The position numbers were made by a program, and so were the translations under genes. A model generated the notes under the pieces. That model did no database searches. It was not told where the DNA came from and saw only the letters and a list, made by a program, of their open reading frames with translations. Below are positions 22,622 to 33,965 of a stretch of DNA of 64,000 nt, one piece after another. The stretch is from assembly GCA_030533445.1 (NCBI GenBank), contig CM060083.1, positions 28,012,666-28,076,665 on the forward strand, in the 5' to 3' direction. Position 1 is the stretch's first letter, and each line of letters opens with the position of its first letter. The DNA comes from Cyprinodon diabolis (lineage: Eukaryota > Chordata > Actinopteri > Cyprinodontiformes > Cyprinodontidae).

Positions 22622-25600
22622 ACAAAGCTCATTGTACTTTGTGACTTTCACATCACCCTATGCTTAGATACAATATACTGTGGCTACAGTAGCTTGTGGA
22701 TGATTTGGATGCCAAATATAATGAAACACTTTTCCCTCCCTGGGTCATATTCTTTAAAAGAGTACAAACTACTGGTTAGCACGTACTAAGCATAAGTAAT
22801 GAAGGCTTTTTCCTTTACAACATCAGTATTGTGTTTGTATATTTTCATTAACCCGTTAAAAAGGCAAACAATTTGATTAAGTGTCTAGTGGGGACTTTAT
22901 ATTGATTTTACAATAAAAGCAGATAGAAAACCATTTTTTCTTAAATTATACATGACATTTTCAATAAAACTATGTTGCTTCTTGGGATGCACTTTAGTGA
23001 ACTATTAGGTAACATTGGCTGAACTGTTAAATTTATCACAATTAAACTGTTTAAAGTCATTTAAAAAAGGCTGAAATATGGCAATCTCTGAAAGCTAGCA
23101 ACAAATTATGTTTGATTCATCTCAAATCCATAGTATATAGCTCTCCCAACTCTCCACCATCCGATCACTGAACTTTCCATGTATTCAGATGCATTCAAAG
23201 AAATTTGTAACTCTGGATTTAGGGTCGTTTCAGATTCTGTATCACAGGTCTAATGAAAATACACGTTACATTCAACAGTACAGGAGACAGATTTGCTGTA
23301 GAGGTGTTTTTTTTTTTTTTTAAGCTGTGTTTGAGACTAGAATATGCCTGTAGCTAAGAGCTGTGGATGCCTTGCACATCATTAAGTGTGAAATATAACA
23401 ACACACCCCTGAGCTGCCTACTGTTCCCCTGGAGGGACGACGCCTAGATGGAGCTTTGAACAATTACGGCTATGAGAACCGCTAACCTATCTTGTTCACA
23501 TTGCTTTATTTAAAAGCTGCTGTGATTGAGGAACACACAAACAAGCATGCAAAATGGTTGGAATTATGTTCATTCTCCAGTTCAAAAGCACCAAAAATTA
23601 TACAATTGGGTTTGAATTTGTGTCCCCCCAGTGACACACGCAAAATAAATGTAGTTATATTTTATGTGAGATAGAAGAAGCTCTTTTTTTCAATTAACAA
23701 TAAGGTACACTGTTGCAATACACTTTGGAAATGTGTTCCGAAGCCCATTGTGAGATGTACGTGTAACTTTAGTGATTTTGCATTTGGCTCAAAGAGTTTA
23801 GAAAACATGGGTGACCTACAATTCGCTGCTACATCAGAGAACATCCTGCTTAAACACAGGCAGAGCGCTCATGCTCCGCTAACATGCTGTTAACACCCTG
23901 CCTCCGGTCTTGTTGAAGTGTAAACATCACTGTTTGCAGGTAAAGCAATGCTTGAGCCCAGTGTATACAATGAGGCAGATTAGCCGTGAAATTCCTCCCT
24001 GAAAATGTGAGGATTCATATAAAGACATAAAATCTACCAAAATGAAAAGCAAAGTTGCTCATCAAGAAGCACTGTTTTTCAATTCTGAGTCATCATTTCT
24101 TTGTCAATCACTGCTTAGAGTGAGAGGCATGAGTGTATTGCTCTAAATATGCTTGATGTTATAGAGGTACACGGTTTTTAGTTTGATATGATGTAAGACG
24201 GGGTCATTGTCATATCAGCATTTAAATATAATCAGATTTACCTCAGTAAGTCATTTCATCTCACATTCGGATTAGCAGAGCTGTTTGCAGTTACATGAAT
24301 GCACACAATTCATCTAATTCATTTGTACATAATTCTGTTCCCACAGACCTTTTTATAAAAAAAAGAATCAACATTTTAAATAGTGAATCATAGATTTGTG
24401 TCATTTATGGTGTTGTTTTGTTTTTTGTGTCTTTTTTTATAAGCTTCCCTTCATCCCACCCACTGTAGAACCCCATAGGGACACAGAGATGAGTTAGAGG
24501 GAAGAAAGTCCCCTAACACTGTGGTTTTTCAGAGTGCTGACAAGCTGTTCTTTGGCTATTAAATCCATTCCTCACTGTCAGTAGAGCTGAAGTAGCTTAG
24601 ACCTGTCTGAAGAGATGCAGGAGCTCCTGCTGCTGAGGGACCTACATACAGATATAGCACAATAAGGACCATGAAGTCCATATGCCACATCACGCCACTA
24701 ATATCCTACAAAAGCAATGTTGAGCTGGAATTATTTGGAACCATTAAAGAAATTATTTTTACAGTGTTTTGACAAGTTGTCACTGAGTTTCTTTTGGGCA
24801 TCAAAACAAAGTGTCTAATTAGACAGAGTGAATGCTAAGTAAGTTTTCTATTATGTTCTCTCTCAAAATGCTCTAAGATGAATTCTAATAGCATTAAATC
24901 TAATTATTTAATCTATATCTGATTCAGTTCTCTTCAATTCAAGTGAGTAAGATAATCCAGTTAAAGTTAAAAACCAAATATTGGCTGCTAACATATTTAA
25001 TTGAAAAAATGGAAAGAAATCAAAATTAATATGCAAAAACTTCCAGCAAATTAAGTAGATTTTATTAATGGTTCTCAAATAGTTTTCTCTGAATACAAAC
25101 TCAAACTTATGTGGGTTCTTAAAGCATCAGCATGCAGTTTACACCAGTTCTCTAGAGAAATAGTTTTACGTGGAGAAACTGTAAACTGTAAAGTATATTA
25201 AACATATTTATACAGTTTATAAGAAATATGCACACAACTTAGCTATTGCATAACTAACAATATAATAGGATCCTGTATGAATGCGTGCAAGAAGCATTAA
25301 ACCCTGAAGGTGGTCTTTTTAAATGAAATTTACAATAATTTTAAATGTAAAAATGTAAATAAAATTTTAAATACTGCTTATACTAAATGGTCTCAAGCTC
25401 TATGAGAGCCACAAGACAAGAAGCAAGCTTATATGTATTCTCCATGCATCTCTGTTTTTTATTGAATTATCCTTAAATAGTGGTTCCCTAAAAAACATTA
25501 CGTTATAACACAACGTAATGACACAAAATACATAGAAACTACTAACATTAAGTAAATGAAAAAAGCCCTTATTTTTGCAACATTTTATTGCTTCTATTTT

Positions 25601-26823
25601 TCTTACTCAATATGTTAGCATGATTTTTATTAAAATGTTTACTAAAACTTCAGTATTATTAAATATTGGTAAATAATTACTTAATAGATGATCATTAACA
25701 ATCAATAGAACCACACTTATCATATTATCCCTTACCATATCAGTCTCATGAGATGGTTGGGGTATGAGGGAATGATGCTTGAGTTTCTGTCATTATATGT
25801 CTGTAGTGTTTCTTTCCCGAGCCATGCATGGCTCACTGTGCATCACTGTAAACGCTCCCACAGCCTGACACATATAATTATTCTCCTCATACTCATCCCC
25901 GCTGAAAACATTAAAAAAAGATGAAAATAAAATGTATACAAATAATTAGGAAGAGAGGAAGTACAAAGTGCTGTTACATTTAACTTTAAACTCAGTTATG
26001 CCAGAAAAAATGTAATCTCTTCCCTGACTCTCCTCTCTGTGTTGTGACCCTAAGACTTATTTTAAATATGTGGAGCACATTGTAAGCACACAGTCTTTCC
26101 AGAAATTAAAGCGGATTGGGTTTATTCCAAGAATAAACTAGCTACAGTAGCAAGTAATGTCACAGAGCTAACCTTTTAAATTATTGTTACAGTAACTATC
26201 TTAACATATTGTAATACTGATATGTTTTACCTTGTCATTATTTTAATCTCAATGACAGCTACCAGAGGTCAGACACTTTAATATGAGTTCAAGCAAAGTT
26301 GAATTTGTAGTTTTCCTTTGCCAAACTATAGCAGCTATTTGTTTTAATGAACCTGGAATGTATTGCAGTACTGTAAAGAGCTGATCACTACAATCCTAAT
26401 AATTCTACAGCTTCAGATACATAAGCTAAAAACACCTTAAAATTAGATAAGAATAGAAATGATGAACCTGGAAGATTTCAATTTATTTATTGCGAGATTT
26501 CAATTCAGTTCAGTTTAACATTTTTGTCTATATTGTGTCAATTCACAAGACGACATTTCAAGGTACATTAGAAATAGAGAATGTATCCAAACCATACAGA
26601 CAGATCTCTTAAGAGTTTGCAATAGAAAGAAACGCAGCTGACTGCAGTGTCTTCATTTCAAAGAGAGCTCCAAACTCTTGTTAGCTTTCAAATGTAGATC
26701 CATAGTAACCTGATGGAAGCACGACGAGAACGTGCAAACATTGCCCAGAGAGTTCCTGTGGCATGGATCTCCTATGTGATATTCTGAATAAATACACTGT
26801 TATGATATAAAGCTACTTGGAGG
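22622..26823. other. Desert with a possible conserved non-coding block
   Basis: No coding region recognised. About 23850-24330 and 24440-24640 are non-repetitive and of higher complexity. About 26490-26760 has phrases (GTCAATTCACAAGACGACAT, TTTCAAGGTACATTAGA) that resemble a common fish interspersed repeat with CAATTCACAACA and CTCAAGGCACTTTAC motifs, but divergence is high. Confidence 0.35.
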
Positions 26824-26980
26824 CAACAGTGGTGTACTGAGTACTCATAGGACTACAACTAGTTCGAACCCAGCTCGGTCCATCTCAGTAGTTGTGTCCT
26901 TGGGCAAGACACTTCACCTGCATTCCTAACCGATGTTGGTTGGGGGACCTGGTGGCACCTGTATATGGTTGCCACGCTCA
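26824..26980 (+). repeat. tRNA-derived SINE fragment of a second family
   Basis: Contains a box-B-like AGTTCGAACCCAGCTC, followed by TTGTGTCCTTGGGCAAGACA and CTTCACCTGC, then GGTTGGGGGACCTGGTGGCACC. This order is typical of a widespread teleost tRNA-derived SINE distinct from copies A-C. The 3' end is truncated. Confidence 0.7.
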
Positions 26981-28150
26981 TGTCAATTTTATGCAAAATA
27001 ACAGTGTCATTTAAATATGAAAGATGAACATAAGCTAAAGGGTCACAAATATGATTTGCATCCCTACATTTGGGTCCATAAACAAAACACTGTTAACCTG
27101 CATATCGCTGTTTGGTGGATAAGAGGACAAGGGAGATGACAAAGGGGTTTTAGTAATAAAATGATTGTTATGAACTTTATCTTGAGTCTTACTTGAGAAA
27201 CAAATGGCCCTGTCATGCAGGACACACCATCTATAATTCTTTGTCCTTTTTTTTCCATAAACAGTTATTCTGCCTATGCCGGCCTTGGTGCCAGTAGATA
27301 AATAAGGGGAATTAATTTGTGTCAGGATGACAGGAAAGCGCTACGCTCTTTGGCAGGAAAAACACAGCAGAGAGTGTTATTAATGACTCAACACAAGGAC
27401 TGCAAGGACCATGGTTGCTCAGAAAGAGGTCAGAAAAAGAGAGAGGGGAGACAGAGGGACAGGAAGGACAGACAAAAGAAATTGATACAAAAATAAAATA
27501 GATATTTTGTATAAGGGGAATTGAATGGATACCACGGGGCTAGAAGTTAGAACACCCACCACTCCTCAGTGCTTATTAAAGTACTTGGCAGAGCTTTCAA
27601 TGTTACCAGTGTTTTCCCAGCTCTTTTAGTGCATTGGTTTGATGTAAATTTTGGGTGGTGTTTACCGAGGAGGCAGCGATCAGATCTGAAAGTAGTCACT
27701 TGACCACCTGAAGAGCACAAAAAATAATTTGGCCTTAGTGCTATAAATACTTTTATTAAAGGTATTGTCAGTGATTTGCATTTCTTAGCTCATTTACGCT
27801 ACATTGTGTCAGCTCATTTATTTTATGTAGGAAGTAATGTCTGAGACTGTTTTGTTGTTAATTTTAAGTCAAATACTAACATGGAATAGAAATAGCTCAT
27901 CACCAAATGATTCACATCCTTGAGCAGACTGTGTGCATGCTGTAGGCCACACAGTATCTGTACGCATGCTTTGGCCTTCGTTGTCCACCATACCTATTCC
28001 TATATTTATCATGACAAATGCTTTACTTTTCCACTCTGCCATGGCATCATCACACAAGATGCCATGGCAGTGTGGAAGACCAGTGATGTCTGTGTGGTAG
28101 ATACACTGACAGCAAGTATGTAATAATCTAAGCCGTTTAGTGATTTCTGA
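26981..28150. other. AT-rich DNA, nothing recognised
   Basis: Contains a purine-rich GAGAGGGGAGACAGAGGGAC stretch near 27440. No gene supported. Confidence 0.45.
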
Positions 28151-28495
28151 CTGACAGAACTGTTTTAATGTCTTTTTCCTGAGAGATGGAGAGACAGTGC
28201 AAGGATTTTAGAACGCGGTTGATGTGCTCCAATGTCTTTGTTTTGATGAGGACGGGGGTAGCACCATTCTGGATCCATTGCAACTGTCTGATCATCTTTT
28301 TAGATGGAGCTGTAAAAAAACAGTGTTGGACTGCTCAGTTCTACTAAAGATCAATGCATGAGTTAGTTTTTCCAGGTCCTGCTGAGACATTAGAGATTCA
28401 ATCCTTTAGATGTTTTAAAGGTGGAAAAAGGCCAACATAGTTACTGTCTTGCTGTGCCTCTCAAGGTTCAGGACTGAGTCCATTGCTACACCTGA
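28150..28495 (-). repeat. Interspersed repeat fragment, class undetermined
   Basis: The phrases TGCTCCAATGTCTTTGTTTT, CCATTCTGGATCCATTG, ATGCATGAGTTAGTTTTTCC and AGGTCCTGCTGAGACATTAG are ones I recognise as recurring in many fish genomes. I cannot assign the class or the coding strand with confidence. Confidence 0.45.
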
Positions 28496-28512
28496 ACCAT
28501 AATTCTTTCTGT

Positions 28513-28545
28513 GGGGGTTGGGGGGTGGAGGATGGGGGTGAAGGG
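28513..28545 (+). other. G-rich run, possible G-quadruplex
   Basis: Four G-runs of 5, 6, 5 and 3 are separated by TT, TGGAGGAT and TGAA. One loop is 8 nt, slightly long for the standard rule, so folding is plausible but not certain. Confidence 0.5.
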
Positions 28546-28997
28546 CATATACTGCAATCTCACAACACCGCACACCATGTAGAAATAGAAAATACTGTTG
28601 TTTCTAACATTTTTTAAAGCCTATTTGTGTCATCTAGATTAATAATAATCTATTATTGTGAACAATCAGAAATAAAGTGTGTTACCAAAAATATTAATAA
28701 AATATAGGTAAGATATAGTGCACTATAAGGAAAATTTTGTTTAAAAAATTATATCAAGGAAAAATTACTAGTTACTTTTTTACCTCTGTTGGTCATAGGG
28801 TTTGGGAAGACAAAGCTATACAAAAAGAAAGCAGCAAACATTTTTACCTAAATGGAAGGAATTGTATATTTTGTGTAAAAGAAGTAAGAAACTAATCTGT
28901 TTGCTATGCCAACCACTGATACATATTAAAGTTCAAATCAACAGTGCTTATGCATTCCCACTTATTGTTGTTCACTTTAAATATTTCTGACTCTAAC

Positions 28998-31900
28998 TAG
29001 TCCCGCAGTTTTCAACCGATTTCAACAATTTTGGTATCAAAACGTTCAGCTTGTTCAGGAGAATTGTGCTATATCTTTTGGTAAAGATATTTTTTGTAGT
29101 TTTCGCGATATTCTGCTTTTTCTGCGTTTTTTTTGTCCCATTGAAATGCATGTAGAATTCTTAGATTTCAGCAAAATTCAGCTAAAACTTTATCATCTTC
29201 GACCTTCAACTACTTCAGCATACTTTCAGCTAGAAACACCATTCAACTTTTAAAATGTTTCCGTATCTTTCTACTATTACTGTTTAACTCAGCTTCTTGC
29301 TAACTTTTACAGTTTTGCTTCAGTGAAGCTTCAAACTTTTAAAGAAAATTTTAAGATTTTCAGATTTATAATGGAAGTCTATGGACAGAATTCTTCAACT
29401 GCTAGAGTGCGTGCTCTAGCTTTTGAGCTGTTCTGGTTTTTCCGAACAAATTCTTCTCACTCCCTCATTTTTCACTCAATTGAAATAAATTATACATCAA
29501 AATGTAGGGATTTTTGTCAGGATTCAGGAAATGTAACTCTAATTTGTGTGGCATTTACAGTTTTCCAACAGTTTGACCCAGACCACGAAGAAGTCCACAC
29601 TTCCCCAATAGAAATCCAATGAGAGACTTTCCAAAGATCACAGACAAAATCCAAAACGATACATATTTTCGTATCCCATTTCTTAACTATTTGATGTAAT
29701 AACATGAAACTTGGTAGAGAACATCTTCAGAACCTTCTAGCACTCACATTGAAGGAATTTCTTCAATATCATTTATGGTTTAGCTGTTTAGCTAACTTGT
29801 GCATAGGAAAACGTTGATTCTGAGAAAAATCCTCAAACTCAGAAAATGCACATTTTACATCGTCACCGTGGCCAAATAGTTTTTAGTAGAAACATGAAAG
29901 TTGGCACAGTCGAAGCTGAAGGATGGCTGATGTCCACAGTGAAAGAATTTTTTGAATACCTTTTACGGTTTTGGCTCACCACTCGTTTGTTCTGAGGGGA
30001 AGTTTTGCTTTTGACAGTTCACCTCTACCATGGAACTCCATGTTATTTAATGAGACCAGCAGGTGTGACAAACCTTTTTATTTCTCCTTACCATTAAGGT
30101 TGTGAATGAGCAACAGCCTTGAAAGTTATTCCAATCTGAGACAGAGGATAGCTGTCGCTTAGACTGAAAGAATTTTTTAGATACCATTTACGGTTTGTCT
30201 TCAGCACTCGTTTGTTCGGAGCTGATTTTCCTATTCAAAAAAAGCCTGAGAGGAAAGGAACGAAAGTGAAGCGCGTTTCTCTCTTTCACTGACAGGCCCG
30301 TTAAGCATCGTCAAGGTAACCGAGCTAGGGATTTTACCTCTGCCACTTTAAACAGCACATTTTAATCTAATGGAGGGAGACAACACTGATTTAACATTTG
30401 GAAATGGATACAATATGACTACTGGCCATGACCCTTCCCTTCACACGCAACCCTGATAGACTTTTAAAATAAGACTCCGGGGACCCTACAAAATAAAAGC
30501 CTCTTTATTATACTCTTATTTTTTTTTACAGCATATGTCTCAACATTATAGCCCAAACTCAACCTAACCAAAAATTAGACTCCACGGGGCTTTTCAAAAT
30601 GCAACTAATGTAAAATTTCAAAATAAAAGCCTCCCATTGCCACTTCATCTATTGAACTAAAATAGGTAAAAAGAGCAATTCAATAATTTGAAATTCATGA
30701 AGTATCATTGCTGGGTCTGACCCTTTTGTCAACACACAACCCTGCTAGACTTTCAAAATAAGACTCCAGTGACCCTACAAAATAAAAGCCTCTATGTTAT
30801 ACTTGTGCATTAATTGAAGCAAATGGCTCAGTATTATGACCCAAATTCTACCAGCTCATTCTATTGGACTATAGGGACCTTTTCAAAACATACCCCGGAG
30901 CGAATTTCACAATAAAAGTCTCCCACTTATGCTCTAATACAGCATCTATTCACTCAATAACATGGAAAACCAGTGATTTCATATTTGGAAATGGATTCTA
31001 TATCACTGCTGTGCATGACCCCTCCCTTGACACACATTCATGATAGACTTTTGAAATAAGACTAAAGGGACCCTACAAAATAAAGGCCTCTTCCTTACGC
31101 ACACCCATTTATTGTGCCGTATGGGTCATAGCTATGACCCAAACTCAACCAATTTCTTCAAATTACACTACCAAGGCCTGTTGACCACACACCTCAGTGC
31201 ATATTTCTTAATCAGGTTCTAAGATTTACACTGTAATAAAGCATCTGCTAACCTCATAACATGCAGCCTAAGCCTGCCAACGGTGCTTTCATCACACCAG
31301 CGGCTAGTAACATGCAGGTTATTTTTTTTGATAAATTCAGCTCCTTAAGTGGTATTAGCTCTTTCTACAAGCTTCTTTCTCTGTCCTTTCTCTGCTTCTC
31401 ATGGTCAGTCTTGCACATTGGTTTGTAGATTTTCAATCCTCAAATGATGACACTGTTTTCTTTATGCTGATCAATCGACACATTTTAAATCATTTCAAAT
31501 TGTTTTGCCAAGTCTTGAACTTTCCACATATGATTTCAAAATTTTGATACTTATTCAATACCATCTTCCTCAACATTTTACTTCCCATCCTTAAGCCACT
31601 ACTTTTTTCTTCAACCAGATAAGATTCAAGTTTTTCTCTGTATTGTTTTTTTTTCTGATTCAGCTAATTTAATACTTTTCAGCCTATGTTGTGAACTTTG
31701 GCTTCTTTCTGCTCTTTCTGGACAGGAATTAAGCTTTTCTGTTTGCTGCTAATTCATACCATGCCTGACATGTTTCTGGAAAGTTGGTGGCCCCCCTTCA
31801 AAATTTCTTTAGAACTTTTTCTAGAAACTTGGGAGACATTACATTTAGACCCTTCTAGTGCCCACATCAAACACATTTTTTGATATCATGTGTGGTTTGG

Positions 31901-32160
31901 CTGTGCAGCTTTTAAGATGAGTCTGTTTCTGCCACTTTACTGCCAAATGATTTTACCCTACAAAATCGTCAGATGATTCAATTGTTTTCTGCAGTTTGAA
32001 GCTTCTGATGACTTCCTATCACATTTTCATATATTCCTGAGCTAATTTGTGCTTCTTTTCCTTCTCGCAGTTTCTTTAGCTAATTTTTCTCTTTTCATTC
32101 AGCAGAGAAAAGCATTCCCACTTTGCTGTTTCTCCGAAACAGCTTTTTCTAGTTATTTTT
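28998..32160. repeat. 3-kb composite repeat block of unknown family
   Basis: Long AT-rich sequence with phrases repeated inside it. A unit of about 80-90 bp ending in AATTTTTT(G/A)ATACC-TTTACGGTTT recurs, diverged, at about 29719-29800, 29905-29990, 30139-30222 and 31832-31920. The first and last copies share ACCTTCTAGCACTCACAT / CCCTTCTAGTGCCCACAT. Short open frames here (for example 29323-29622) carry no recognisable domain. A dimeric tandem repeat is embedded at 30400-31250. Confidence 0.55.
30400..31250. repeat. Dimeric tandem repeat, about 290-298-bp period
   Basis: The phrase GACCC...A(G)ACTTT recurs at 30430, 30719 and 31017 (periods 289 and 298). Inside, AAATAAAAGC(CTC) recurs at 30491, 30621, 30780, 30910 and 31078, giving alternating spacings of 130, 159, 130 and 168. 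This implies a two-monomer unit that was later amplified. The third copy is strongly decayed at its right end. Confidence 0.75.
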
Positions 32161-32692
32161 AAAGTCTCTCAGGCTGAAATGTTGGGAAACCCTGATCTAT
32201 GGGTTTGCATTTGGAGTCTAAACCTAGAAAATTATGCTGCTTGTGAGACCTTAGTATGGAAACATTAGGTAACTCCTAACCTAACCAGAGTAATTTCATA
32301 CTGTGAAGTGGTAAAACAATGAGGAGGAAAAATATTGAACCAAAGACAAGTACGCATAATCCTAATGTTAATCAGTCCATTCTAAAAAAGAATAAAGCTA
32401 TACTCTATCTCATTATTTTAGGTCAAATTTTACTCTTTGAATTGATTACAGGTATGAAGTCAAGTCAACAAAATGCTGGATTTGAATTTGGAGATGCTAA
32501 ACAAATTATTTTTTATGTAGTTGTTATCTTGTCCCTCTAACAAATTTGTATGTTTTTCTATTGAATAATAAAAAATCTATGTTGTCTTAAATGTGGAAAA
32601 AGGTTTGCCTGGCCCAGTAATAATTTTGATGTAGTTTTTTGTATGTGTTTTGTTTATATGATTGGTTGTTTATAAATGAGGTCACAAGATAA
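32161..32692. other. AT-rich DNA, nothing recognised
   Basis: A 73-codon frame at 32319-32540 has no recognisable content and is probably chance. The stretch ends at the target-site duplication of the hAT-type element. Confidence 0.45.
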
Positions 32693-32700
32693 ACAAGTAC
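32693..32700. repeat. 8-bp target-site duplication, left
   Basis: ACAAGTAC, identical to 33958-33965. Confidence 0.92.
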
Positions 32701-33957
32701 CAGTGATGGGACTAACGGCGTTGTAAGTAACGGCGTTACTAACGCCGTTACCTTGTTTTAGTAACGAGTAATCTAACTAATTACTTTGACTGTAACTATA
32801 ACGCAGTTACCATTGCAGACACCCCGTTACTGCGCGTTACTCAGGTCGCACAATGAACCTTTTTTCATGATAGGACTCGTGCGCAGCTGCGTGAAGCTGA
32901 CACCCCACCCGCGTCAAAAAAACTCTGCAAATAGACTGAATGGTTAGTGCAAAGTTGGTGCAGATTTGTGCAGAAAAAAATATTGTTTGTGCTACTTTTG
33001 TTTAAGAGATATTAAAGATTATTTTTTAGGTCATCCAGAGGTGCGCGCCTTGTCATGAGAGAGGGGAGGATGAGAATGGCTGATGTATAGTGAGATTCCG
33101 TCTGTCAGTGGGTAGGTGGGTGTTTCCGCTGGCGGGTGTTAACGTACAGCACACACAGAGAGATGGAGAGTGAGGATGACTCCAGCAGCAAAACAGCGTT
33201 TTCCTGTTGGAAATACCGGTGTTACGCCGAGCTGCGTTTCCCCATCAGATACGGTTTCCTCTGCATCTCCGCACAGCGCAGGCGGCACGAGTCACCGCGC
33301 AAGCGACAGGAAACGCGCATGCTCGCTAAAGGCGCGCAACAGTCGCCCTGTGCTCGCGCCACAGGAGAACTATGGAGAGCGTGAACGATCAAATGAAAGG
33401 GAGAAATCTGGATGGATGGATGGATGGATGGATGGATGGATGCTCTGCCTTTTCAACCTACTGTATTTTTTATTTTAAACATTATTTGATGGCCTTTGTG
33501 GCAGGGATGGAGATCCATATTTCATGTCACACACAGAGTATACATCTAGATAGATAGATGTTACAGTATCTATAACAACCCAAACACACAGGATTTCAGA
33601 ATTAGACATCCCCAGTTATTAATTTCACCAGATCTGAATGCCCTGTTAAAAAACTTCACATGGCGTTCCCCCCTGATGTTTTTTACGTTGAGTTGCAATA
33701 AATGCTAAACTCTCTGCAGGTTCTTGTCTTTGTCGTCCACTCTGTTCAGCTGGCTTTGGAAACACACGGCGTGAAGGTGGGGGCTGGGTGGTGAGGGTTA
33801 CGGGGACGAGAAACGCAAAAGTAACGCAATAGTTACTTTTACTAGTTACTAGTTACTTTTATTGTGGAATAACTCAGTTAGTAACTCAGTTACTTTTTGG
33901 GAGAAGTAACTAGTAACTATAACTAATTACTTTTTCAAAGTAACGTGCCCAACACTG
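32701..33957 (+). mobile_element. Non-autonomous hAT-type element, copy 1 (complete, 1257 bp)
   Basis: Ends are CAGTGATGGG and the complement of CAGTGTTGGG, flanked by a perfect 8-bp duplication, the target size of hAT transposases. Subterminal regions are packed with GTTACT/AGTAAC repeats (AACGCCGTTAC-type left, CTAGTTACT-type right), plausible transposase-binding arrays. The interior contains an open segment starting MESEDDSSSKTAFSCWKY at about 33160, reminiscent of the N-terminus of fish hAT/ZBED transposases, a (GGAT)n run at 33410-33443 and a short (TAGA)n run near 33547. No transposase domain is encoded, so mobilisation would need another element. The other copy lies inverted at 62664-63912. 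Confidence 0.92.
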
Positions 33958-33965
33958 ACAAGTAC
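33958..33965. repeat. 8-bp target-site duplication, right
   Basis: ACAAGTAC, identical to 32693-32700. Confidence 0.92.
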
